A stretch of 6,355 bases of DNA from an uncultured Bacteroidales bacterium (lineage in GTDB: Bacteria; Bacteroidota; Bacteroidia; Bacteroidales; UBA4417), in NCBI GenBank assembly GCA_937965665.1, contig CALCJE010000222.1, positions 1-6,355 on the forward strand. Direction: 5' to 3'. This document shows positions 1 through 6,355 of this stretch, one piece after another. A model generated the notes under the pieces. It did no database searches. It saw only the letters and a program-made list of their open reading frames with translations, and was not told where the DNA came from. Positions within the stretch are counted from its first letter, which is position 1; every line of letters starts with the position of its first letter. The position numbers and the translations under genes were made by a program.

Positions 1-2312
1 TCGTTATTACACCCTTTTATATGCAGAATGTACTTGCCGGGTGCCAGTTTGGTAAAAGCTATAAAATTAGTGGTTCCGATATCGTTCCAGTCGTCATCAA
101 CACCTTCGAGCTTATAGGCATACCGGTTTTTTGAAGGGTTGGTGAATTCAAGTGCTGCAAATTCAACAGTAAAAGTATTTTCGTTGAAACTGAGCACAAC
201 CGGGTTACCCGCTTCGAGGTTCAGATATTCCCTGCTCCCTTTTAATAATTTATACGCTGCTGTAATTGCAATGACCGGGATATGCGGGTTTTCGCCCAAC
301 GAATCGGGGAAAAAAGAGTTTAGCCCATTCATACCGCCAAAAAACATTTCGCCATTTGCCGCTCTGAAATTGGCACCCATGTTAAATTCCGGGCTTTGTA
401 ATCCGTCCTCAACCGAATATGTGCGAAACTTTTGGGTGGCAATATCGTAACGGCATAACCCGTTGCCGGTGGCAAACCATAAATTCTGACGGGAGTCCTT
501 TTCGATACTGTAAACCAGGTTGCTAGGTACACCGGCATCGGCAGAATAATACCTGAATGTTCCGTTTTTCTTCGAATACCTGTTAATATATGAATTTGTG
601 CCTATCCAGATATCACCCTCCGTGTCTTCGCACAACGCTGTGATAAAGTTATCCGAAAGGGTATTGCCGCGGCTGTTGCCTTTGCTGAAATGACTTATTT
701 TGCCCTGCTTTGGATCAATTACATCAAGCCCGTTAATAGTGCCAACCCAAATGGCTCCGTCGCGGTCCTCCAGCAAGGCATACACCAGGTTCGAACTAAT
801 CCTGAAGCCGGGAATTGCACCTGCATAATAATGCTCGGGCATAAATCCATCGCGCTGCATTTTGTATAATCCGTCGTGTGTGGCCACCCAATAATTCGAT
901 TCATGATCCTGAATAATCCGGTTGATGCGCAACCCGGCAAATGCGGGCAGGCTTTTATTGTTGAAAAAAGCATCGGGGCGGACGAAGCGTTTCTGCTTTT
1001 TGTCATACACCATCAATCCATCGCGGGTTCCCAGCCAGATGGTGTGCTGTTGGTCGGAAAAAATGCAATGCACATAATCGTTTGGAATATGAAAATTCCC
1101 TGTGAGTTTCGAAGAATAGTGCATAACCTGGCCCGTAGCACGGTTATAAATATTAAGGCCTTGCCCCCAGTTTCCAATCCAGATTAATCCCTTTTCATCA
1201 ACATAAACCGAAGCAATAACATTTCCGGCAAGGTCAACCGAATAAGGGGAATCGTTTTTACGGTATAGCCTGAAATTACGCTTTTTGAGATCGGTTTTGT
1301 TAATCCCTGACAAGGTTCCGATCCATAAATTATCAGAATTATCGATGGCCAGCGAGAGGATGATATTGTGGTTGAGCCCGCTCTTTTCGGCTGAACATCG
1401 TTCAAAGTATGCATTATCTTTCTGGTGGCGGATCATCCGGTTCAACCCTCCTCCTTCAGTTCCAATCCAAAGGTTGCCCTGTTTATCCGAAACAATTGCC
1501 CTGATGAAATTATTACTCAATGAAAATTCATTTGTGTAATCGTGAAAATAATGAACGAAACCTTTAGTCCCGGCAGCGCGGTAATTCAGCCCCGAAGATG
1601 TTCCAACCCAAAGACCCCCATACTGATCCTGGAAAAGTGCTGTTATGTTATCGTCCGAAATACTATTAGGATCGTTTTTATCGTGCTTAAAAACCCTGAA
1701 AGATGATGTAGCCGGTATAAACTGGGCAAGCCCTTTAGTTGAGGCCTCCCAAATGCTTCCATCACTGTCTTCAAGCAGCGGGATATTGTTGTCCTTTGCA
1801 CTTCCGTCGAAGGCAAACGGACTGATGAAATGATTGAATTTTAAGGTTTTCGGATCACAAACCGAAAGCACTGGCGGCATATTTAAGGCGATGCTGCCAT
1901 TGCGCAAACATTTTACATCGTAAATACACTCCGTAGCCAGCAGCTGGAAAGGTGAAGTATACCTGATACGTTTGAAAAGCTTTTCCTTTCTCACATATTT
2001 AACCAATCCTCCTTTTGTGGCTATCCAGAGATTGGCTTCCTTATCTTCAGCTATTCCGTTAATCCAGTTGTTCGAAATTGAATTTGAATCGCCGGGATTG
2101 TAAGTAAAAACTTCGAAGTTATATCCGTTAAATTTATTGAGCCCGTTTTGCGTGCCAAACCATAGGTATCCTTTTGAGTCCTGAAAAATGCAATTTACAA
2201 CACTTTGCGAAAGACCGTCGCTGATCGAATAGCCGGTAAAAAAATATTGTTGTGGGATGCCTTGAAGGCAACTCAGTATCAAAACAAGAAACAGGGATAT
2301 TCCTTTTTTCAT
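1..2312 (-). CDS. Periplasmic two-propeller sensor (Reg_prop x14 plus Y_Y_Y), N-terminal part of a probable hybrid two-component system kinase; C-terminus cut by window edge
   Basis: I translated this frame by hand: 770 codons from the ATG at 2310-2312 to base 1, with no stop or frameshift. Residues 1-22 (MKKGISLFLVLILSCLQGIP...) form a signal peptide or N-terminal anchor. Thirteen blade motifs of the form (L/I)W-x-(G/A)T-x-x-GL occur, starting near residues 50, 95, 187, 234, 281, 329, 377, 425, 474, 521, 568, 611 and 655. A degenerate unit near 138 makes 14, which fits two seven-bladed propellers. The last blade (MFFGGMNGLNSFFP, 656-669) is the form that usually precedes a Y_Y_Y domain, and that domain follows from about 678 (YAYKLEGVDDDW at 731-742) and is cut in its final strands. 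In known families this ectodomain binds periplasmic glycan fragments and drives a HisKA/HATPase core, often fused to REC and AraC-type HTH domains. None of that half is visible, so a LytS-type or other output is also possible. The start is supported by an in-frame TAA at 2337-2339 with no other ATG between. Confidence 0.93.
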   Translation of the reverse strand, partial: MKKGISLFLVLILSCLQGIPQQYFFTGYSISDGLSQSVVNCIFQDSKGYLWFGTQNGLNKFNGYNFEVFTYNPGDSNSISNNWINGIAEDKEANLWIATKGGLVKYVRKEKLFKRIRYTSPFQLLATECIYDVKCLRNGSIALNMPPVLSVCDPKTLKFNHFISPFAFDGSAKDNNIPLLEDSDGSIWEASTKGLAQFIPATSSFRVFKHDKNDPNSISDDNITALFQDQYGGLWVGTSSGLNYRAAGTKGFVHYFHDYTNEFSLSNNFIRAIVSDKQGNLWIGTEGGGLNRMIRHQKDNAYFERCSAEKSGLNHNIILSLAIDNSDNLWIGTLSGINKTDLKKRNFRLYRKNDSPYSVDLAGNVIASVYVDEKGLIWIGNWGQGLNIYNRATGQVMHYSSKLTGNFHIPNDYVHCIFSDQQHTIWLGTRDGLMVYDKKQKRFVRPDAFFNNKSLPAFAGLRINRIIQDHESNYWVATHDGLYKMQRDGFMPEHYYAGAIPGFRISSNLVYALLEDRDGAIWVGTINGLDVIDPKQGKISHFSKGNSRGNTLSDNFITALCEDTEGDIWIGTNSYINRYSKKNGTFRYYSADAGVPSNLVYSIEKDSRQNLWFATGNGLCRYDIATQKFRTYSVEDGLQSPEFNMGANFRAANGEMFFGGMNGLNSFFPDSLGENPHIPVIAITAAYKLLKGSREYLNLEAGNPVVLSFNENTFTVEFAALEFTNPSKNRYAYKLEGVDDDWNDIGTTNFIAFTKLAPGKYILHIKGCNN

Positions 2313-2323
2313 CCCGACGACAC

Positions 2324-2348
2324 AATTAATATTTGCTTAATATTAATT
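2324..2348 (-). promoter_or_regulatory. Perfect 10-bp inverted repeat 11 bases upstream of the sensor ATG, candidate operator or leader hairpin
   Basis: The arms AATTAATATT (2324-2333) and AATATTAATT (2339-2348) are exact reverse complements around a 5-base spacer TGCTT. The repeat ends 11 bases before the ATG at 2312, inside the expected ribosome footprint, and lies downstream of the candidate -7 element. In RNA it would form an AU-only stem that could affect initiation; in DNA it could be a dimer-binding operator. The symmetry is directly visible; the role is inferred. Confidence 0.5.
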
Positions 2349-2407
2349 CCTTTACTCGGTGGTTTTAGCAATTCCAGTAATTCAGATAAGCCCGGTAATA
2401 ATTTTAT

Positions 2408-2415
2408 CAAATTTA
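2408..2415 (-). promoter_or_regulatory. Bacteroidota-type -7 promoter element TAAATTTG, candidate promoter of the downstream sensor
   Basis: Read on the minus strand, 2415 to 2408 is TAAATTTG, a full match to the TAnnTTTG -7 consensus of Bacteroidota housekeeping promoters. It lies 95 bases upstream of the sensor ATG, implying a leader of roughly 85-90 bases. I see no good TTG-type -33 element about 20 bases further upstream, so the match is only half of a promoter and could be chance in AT-rich DNA. Confidence 0.35.
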
Positions 2416-2524
2416 CAAAACCTTTGCTGGGATTCCTATTATTTGCAGGGAGATGTTAAAACAGGTTTTTGCCTTGGCTGATCAGGGGCGGCGATGAGCG
2501 ATCAATTTATTGCAATACGAGGGT

Positions 2525-2537
2525 GTCGGATTCCGAC
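2525..2537. repeat. Short GC-rich inverted repeat GTCGG-ATT-CCGAC in the intergenic region
   Basis: This is a perfect inverted repeat with 5-base arms (6 if the central A-T is counted) in an otherwise AT-rich spacer. It could be half of a protein-binding site or a small hairpin in an extended kinase 3' UTR. Nothing in the window links it to a specific regulator. Confidence 0.35.
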
Positions 2538-2564
2538 GTGATACACACGAAAGAATTCTATATT

Positions 2565-2589
2565 CCTAATAAATCATCAGCTGATTAGG
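2565..2589 (-). terminator. Inverted repeat just after the kinase stop, weak candidate 3' end or terminator
   Basis: Sixteen bases past the kinase stop, the arms CCTAAT and ATTAGG (plus strand 2565-2570 and 2584-2589) can pair. An alternative inner pairing AATCA/TGATT competes with the outer stem. There is no GC-rich stem and no U tract, so it does not look like a standard intrinsic terminator. It is listed because it is the only hairpin-forming sequence close to the 3' end of the operon. Confidence 0.25.
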
Positions 2590-2604
2590 ACCGGGTAATA
2601 AGGA

Positions 2605-5571
2605 TTACGTTTCGGATACGTTATAGGTAAATGGGACAATAACAGTAGCTATCGTTCCGGGATTAGGATTGCCTGGCAGGCATTCTGAATAAATAATACT
2701 GGCTTGGGTGCCATATTTTTTACTCAGCAAATCGAGTCGTTTGCTGTTTATCTGCATACCCAGGTGAGGTCTGCCCGAATTTCTCGATTGGTATTCCATC
2801 GATTTCCTGATCCCAATTCCATTATCGCGGATATTGATTACCAGTGATTTGGATGTATAAGTCTGAAAACTGATTTCTATCCTTCCCGGCTCATTCAGCG
2901 ATGCAATACCATGCCATATCGAATTTTCGACAATAGGTTGTATGATCATGCTTGGTATATATACCATATCTTCTTCCAGTACAGGATCAATTTTAATGCT
3001 GTACTCAAATTTGTTGTCGAGTCGTTTTTTCTCCAGGTCGAGGTAATTTTTGAGCCTTTCAGTTTCATCATCCAGCAATATCATCGGGGTATTAACAGCT
3101 TTTAGGTTTTGCCTGATAAGTCGTGTAAATTCCGACAGGTAAATTACAGCCTCATTACTTTTGTTCCTGAGCAGGTAATTCTGAATGGAACCCAGCGAAT
3201 TAAAAATGAAATGCGGATTCATCATCGATTGCAGCGCTTTTTGTTCGAGCAGTACCAGTTGATGATCAATTTCCGTTTTTTTCATCCGCTCTGCTTTGAT
3301 CCTGTAGATCAATAAAACAATCAGAATACCTGCAACTACAATCAAGGTTGCCCAAAAGCCTGGATATTCAAACAGTGTAGGCTTTATCAATATATCAAGC
3401 ACCAGGGGTTCACTCCAATCGGAAGTAGTCCTGACCCGCAGTTTAAAAGTGTACTGACCTGGAGGCAGGTTCCGGTAAAAAAGGTCAAGTTCTTCGCCCG
3501 ATCCCATGGTCCAGTCTTTTTCAGCACCTTCGAGTTTGTACGAATACGTTTTTGCACTTGTGAGATAGCTTATACATCCGAAAGAAATCTGAATGTAATT
3601 TTTGCCTTTCAGGCTTATACTACGGGTTGGAAGCGGGTAGCTAACATTGTTAATAGTTATTGATCGTATATAAGGAATTGGGGGCGGGGTGGCCTGGGCA
3701 AACATAGCATTTTCCGGGATAACTGTTAAACCATCATCACTTGCCACGTAAAGCGAACTGCTGTCTAAAAGAATATCATTAACATTGTTAAATCCAAGGT
3801 TCAACTGGTTAATGCTTACAGGTTTCCCACTAACAGCGTTCAGCGGATTATAGCATACAAATATTTCTTTTAGGGTAGATAAATATAATTTTGAATCTTT
3901 ATACAAGGCCTGTTTAACCTGTAAATCAATGGGTGAACTTAAGGCTTTGGTGAGATTATAGAATTTGCCCCTGACTAAAAGGAACAAGCTATCGCCATCA
4001 ATATTCAACAGCTCGGTTGTATCATTAATTACCAGGTGGCTCGAAATCACATACCCATCAAAACGGGATAAAGCCGTATATGGCTTTAAGCTGTTCTTTG
4101 AATAGATATAATTTTTTCTGGCATTAATGATAAATTCGTTACGCGCATTAAAGTATGCATTGTTAATTCGTTCATTAAATTCGGCATACTCAACATTAAA
4201 TAAAGGTTTAGCCGAAAGTGTAGATAAAATCCTGTTCTGATCGAACATAATGGTGAGTAAGCCGGACCGGTCATCAATAATTTTCTTTAATTGTAAATTA
4301 TCCAAAATTGCCTTGTCATAAGTTACTGATTTTCCAGAATTGTTCAGTTTAATATTTTCGAGCAGACAAATATTCTTACTTTTTTCTCCCAACAACAATG
4401 TATTGTTTTTAAACAAGTGAATAATATCGACCTGCTGTAGTTCTTTGGGAATACTTAGTTTATAAAAGGATTTATCAGCTGAATATAAATAAACCATTTT
4501 GTTACTCAAACAACCCAGGCCCATACCCGGAAATTCATATAACTTGTTAATACCTGAATTATTAAATATGCTTCGGCCGTAATGGGCCTGGTTCAAAATA
4601 TCATGATTGATTTCGTAAATGCCATCGGACTGGGTGCTAACCCAGATATTATGTTCATGATCCTGAAGAAGTCCGTGTGCATTCTTGATATCGAAATACC
4701 TGATTAATTTATTATTCTTCAGACAAAAGACACCCTCTCCAAAAGCGGCTATCCAAAGATATCCATCAGTATCTTCAAGAATATCTTTAACGGCAACTAC
4801 ATTACCCCAAAAAGGAATTTTTTCTTTTTTCAGATTATCCGAAATTCTAATTATACTGTTTTCACTGCGAAACAGAATGGCATAATATGAATTATCTTGC
4901 CTTGGAACAACAAACCTGGTCATCAGATTCGTGTCAAGAGCCTGCACCTTTCCATTATTCATATCCTGGCTGTAAACACCGGCATTGGTCCAAATAATCC
5001 ATTTATTTTCGGGGCTTTTACTCAGAAAACAGACTCTGGAATCGAACTCATTTCCCCTGATGTTTGGAATTTTGTAATTCTCTAAGAGCAGGTTCTTCGA
5101 CACTTTATTGTTTGGGTCAAGCGTAAAAACTTCACGTTGATAATTATAAAAATGTATATTCTTTTGTGTATCAGTATAAAAATTCAGAAAATAACCCTTC
5201 CCAACCAGCAATTTCAAAAAAGGCGCATTTTTATCATTATAAATTTTATTCTGGTAAAAATAATTTACCGTAGCGTTGTAGTTAAAAAACCATATCCTTC
5301 CCTGCTTATCTTCTTTTATGCGTACAACATCGTTACTGCTGAGCCCGTCTTTTTTCCGGTAACTGGTAAATGTCGACCCATCAAACTTTATAACTCCTGC
5401 ATCAGAGGTAAACCATAAAAATTTATGGCTGTCCTGGCACATCTGGTAAATGGTGTTGGTGGGCAACCCGTCGAGCGTGGTATAATGTCTGATATACGGA
5501 TTTTGGGCCATGGAACCGGCTCCGAAAAACAGAAAAACACAAAAGAAAATGTATATCCTGAGTTGATTCAA
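2605..5571 (-). CDS. Membrane sensor histidine kinase, LytS/YehU type, with two-propeller and Y_Y_Y periplasmic domain
   Basis: This is a complete 988-residue kinase. Residues 1-22 form a signal peptide (hydrophobic 6-18, then GAGSMAQ). Residues 24-625 carry about 14 degenerate Reg_prop-like blades, for example LWFTSDAGVIKFDG (52-65), YLWIAAFGEGVFCL (271-284), NIWVSTQSDGIYEI (308-321) and SLYVASDDGLTVIP (606-619). A Y_Y_Y domain spans about 635-733 (YSYKLEGAEKDW, 676-687), and a single membrane helix about 738-757. The cytoplasmic part has a short linker helix and then the His_kinase signature NPHFIFNSL (785-793) with predicted phospho-acceptor His787. The HATPase part has an N box IQPIVENSIWHG (877-888), a G1 box DNGIGI (916-921) and a G2-like HLGMQINSKRL (936-946). 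All catalytic motifs look intact. It should autophosphorylate on a periplasmic signal and phosphorylate the LytTR regulator encoded one base upstream. The ligand is unknown. The start is a TTG; the next ATG (codon 21) would delete the signal peptide. Confidence 0.96.
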   Translation of the reverse strand: MNQLRIYIFFCVFLFFGAGSMAQNPYIRHYTTLDGLPTNTIYQMCQDSHKFLWFTSDAGVIKFDGSTFTSYRKKDGLSSNDVVRIKEDKQGRIWFFNYNATVNYFYQNKIYNDKNAPFLKLLVGKGYFLNFYTDTQKNIHFYNYQREVFTLDPNNKVSKNLLLENYKIPNIRGNEFDSRVCFLSKSPENKWIIWTNAGVYSQDMNNGKVQALDTNLMTRFVVPRQDNSYYAILFRSENSIIRISDNLKKEKIPFWGNVVAVKDILEDTDGYLWIAAFGEGVFCLKNNKLIRYFDIKNAHGLLQDHEHNIWVSTQSDGIYEINHDILNQAHYGRSIFNNSGINKLYEFPGMGLGCLSNKMVYLYSADKSFYKLSIPKELQQVDIIHLFKNNTLLLGEKSKNICLLENIKLNNSGKSVTYDKAILDNLQLKKIIDDRSGLLTIMFDQNRILSTLSAKPLFNVEYAEFNERINNAYFNARNEFIINARKNYIYSKNSLKPYTALSRFDGYVISSHLVINDTTELLNIDGDSLFLLVRGKFYNLTKALSSPIDLQVKQALYKDSKLYLSTLKEIFVCYNPLNAVSGKPVSINQLNLGFNNVNDILLDSSSLYVASDDGLTVIPENAMFAQATPPPIPYIRSITINNVSYPLPTRSISLKGKNYIQISFGCISYLTSAKTYSYKLEGAEKDWTMGSGEELDLFYRNLPPGQYTFKLRVRTTSDWSEPLVLDILIKPTLFEYPGFWATLIVVAGILIVLLIYRIKAERMKKTEIDHQLVLLEQKALQSMMNPHFIFNSLGSIQNYLLRNKSNEAVIYLSEFTRLIRQNLKAVNTPMILLDDETERLKNYLDLEKKRLDNKFEYSIKIDPVLEEDMVYIPSMIIQPIVENSIWHGIASLNEPGRIEISFQTYTSKSLVINIRDNGIGIRKSMEYQSRNSGRPHLGMQINSKRLDLLSKKYGTQASIIYSECLPGNPNPGTIATVIVPFTYNVSET

Positions 5572-5575
5572 CTTA
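5569..5575 (-). promoter_or_regulatory. Stop-start junction with TTG initiation codon, likely translational coupling
   Basis: On the minus strand the regulator stop TAA (5573-5575) is followed by one base (5572) and then the kinase TTG (5569-5571). No ATG or GTG lies in frame between the TTG and the upstream in-frame stop at 5638-5640, and no clear Shine-Dalgarno sequence is seen. Starting at the TTG keeps the complete signal peptide; starting at the ATG of codon 21 would remove it. Ribosomes finishing the regulator could restart directly on the kinase. Confidence 0.7.
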
Positions 5576-6309
5576 ACTGCTTGTATTGGGGAAATTACTG
5601 ATTTTATCGCGGAGTTCCAACACTTTACGCCTCGAAATTATAAGGTTTGTACCATCTTTCATTTCAACGGTGTTTCCCTGGTGACTGGAATACCCCAGCA
5701 AAAAATTGAGGTTGATGATAACAGATTTGTGTATTCGGAAAAACCTGTCGTCAAGTATCTTTTCAAATTCGCCCATGTTTCGTGTGGCAATAATGCGTTT
5801 CCCTTCGGTTAGGTATAGTGTTGTGTAACTACTGTCTGCTTCCAGGTAAATTAACTCATCCGTATTCACGATGCGGAAACCAAATTGATCAGCAACCGTG
5901 ATCTTTGAAATGGGCTTGTTTTTCGACTGAATATTCTCCTGGAAGTTATCAAAGGATTGATTGAAAACACTACGCACTTCTGCATAATTTCTTTTCATTT
6001 CCTGGTTGCTAATGGCTTTGGCCACTGCTTCCTTTAATTCAACAGGATGAATTGGTTTCAACAGGTAATCTATTGCATTGGCTTTCAAAGCACGTAAGGC
6101 ATGCTCCTGGTGTGCGGTGGCAAAAATAATTCCATAGTCGTTGTAGGGAATTGAACGCAGGAAAGTGAACCCGTCCTCACGGGGCATTGAAATATCCAGG
6201 AAAATAAAGTCTACCTCGTTTTCTTCCAGCAGCCGTCTGCCTTCGCTGGCTGATCCGGCAGTACCACAAACCCTGATTTCCGGACAATACTGTTCAAGCA
6301 AAGTGGTCA
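5573..6309 (-). CDS. LytTR-family response regulator (REC plus LytTR DNA-binding domain), 5' end missing
   Basis: This is the cognate regulator of the kinase that follows it. Counting from the first complete genomic codon (6305-6307) there are 244 residues, and the open frame continues only into adapter sequence, so the true start is absent. The receiver domain keeps the phospho-acceptor Asp38 in FIFLDISMP (codon 6194-6196), the switch Thr64 in FATAH, and Lys84-Pro85 in LLKPI. The first beta strand and the acidic DD pair that binds magnesium are lost; about 15-20 residues are missing by comparison with the family. A linker (about 100-130) leads to a LytTR domain at about 136-238, with RIHKSVIINL (191-200) and ISRRKVLELRDKI (224-236) matching conserved family positions. 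LytTR domains are beta-rich and bind DNA as dimers. The stop codon TAA (5573-5575) is one base before the kinase TTG. Phosphorylation by that kinase is inferred from gene order and family pairing. Confidence 0.94.
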
Positions 6310-6355
6310 AGATCGGAAGAGCACACGTCTGAACTCCAGTCACTTAGGCATCTCG
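6310..6355 (+). other. Illumina TruSeq adapter read-through with index, not genomic
   Basis: Bases 6310-6343 match the standard 34-base TruSeq read-1 3' adapter, which begins AGATCGGAAGAGC. Bases 6344-6349 (TTAGGC) fit a six-base index (TruSeq index 3), and 6350-6355 (ATCTCG) is the constant adapter sequence after the index. The genomic insert therefore ends at about 6309; base 6310 could be either. Read on the minus strand from a GTG at 6341-6343, the adapter encodes MTGVQTCALPI, which makes a false N-terminus on the response regulator. It is a library artefact left untrimmed at a contig end. Confidence 0.98.

Noticed and set aside
139..1833. Several plus-strand open frames of 60-103 codons (139-450, 876-1187, 1285-1539, 1645-1833)
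   Set aside because: All overlap the continuous minus-strand sensor frame, show no recognisable domains, and their translations look like antisense shadows.
2266..2277. Possible lipobox (ILSC, residues 12-15) in the downstream sensor signal sequence
   Set aside because: Leucine at the -2 position is a poor lipobox fit, and sensors of this family are anchored by their internal membrane helix, so a lipoprotein call is not supported.
1..2312. Regular repeats about every 45-50 codons, considered as a DNA tandem repeat or CRISPR-like array
   Set aside because: The periodicity exists at the protein level (propeller blades). The DNA units are divergent and in frame, with no identical repeats or spacers.
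2134..2325. Minus-strand frame starting just upstream of the sensor ATG (63 codons)
   Set aside because: It is out of frame with the propeller sensor, whose translation is coherent from 2312 onward. The short frame has no recognisable sequence and its start lies inside the inverted repeat.
2458..2469. AAAAC-AG-GTTTT inverted repeat
   Set aside because: The arms are only five bases with a two-base loop in an AT-rich spacer, which is expected by chance and too tight for a stable hairpin.
6311..6343. GTG start at 6341-6343 giving an N-terminal MTGVQTCALPI peptide on the response regulator
   Set aside because: The start and the first 11 codons lie inside TruSeq adapter sequence and are not genomic.

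Overview
The window looks like a contig-end fragment from a member of the Bacteroidota. The evidence is a large periplasmic sensor made of paired Reg_prop beta-propellers plus a Y_Y_Y domain, a second sensor of the same layout joined to a LytS-type kinase, a LytTR response regulator, moderately AT-rich DNA, weak ribosome binding sites and a TAnnTTTG promoter-like element. I cannot place it in a genus. All three genes are on the minus strand, so transcription runs from right to left.

From right to left: bases 6310-6355 are not genomic. They are Illumina TruSeq adapter sequence with an index, left on the contig end. Bases 5573-6309 encode a LytTR-family response regulator whose first roughly 15-20 residues are missing because the contig stops there. 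One base further on, 2605-5571 encodes a complete 988-residue membrane sensor histidine kinase: signal peptide, about 14 degenerate propeller blades, Y_Y_Y domain, one membrane helix, and a His_kinase/HATPase core. It starts at a TTG codon. The two form a translationally close-packed two-component pair. A 292-base intergenic stretch (2313-2604) holds several inverted repeats and a possible promoter. From 2312 to base 1 there is one uninterrupted open frame of 770 codons that leaves the window without a stop. It is easily missed because it has no stop codon here. It encodes a second 14-blade propeller sensor of the kind that forms the periplasmic half of Bacteroidota hybrid two-component systems (HTCS). 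Its signalling half lies beyond the left edge.

How they work together: the kinase is expected to sense a periplasmic ligand through its propellers, autophosphorylate on His787 and pass the phosphate to the aspartate of the adjacent LytTR regulator, which would bind promoter DNA. The downstream sensor has the same periplasmic plan but much better conserved blades and its own leader, so it is probably a separately controlled signalling gene, not a third part of the same phosphorelay. No transport, polysaccharide-utilisation or effector genes lie in the window, so the ligand and target genes cannot be named.
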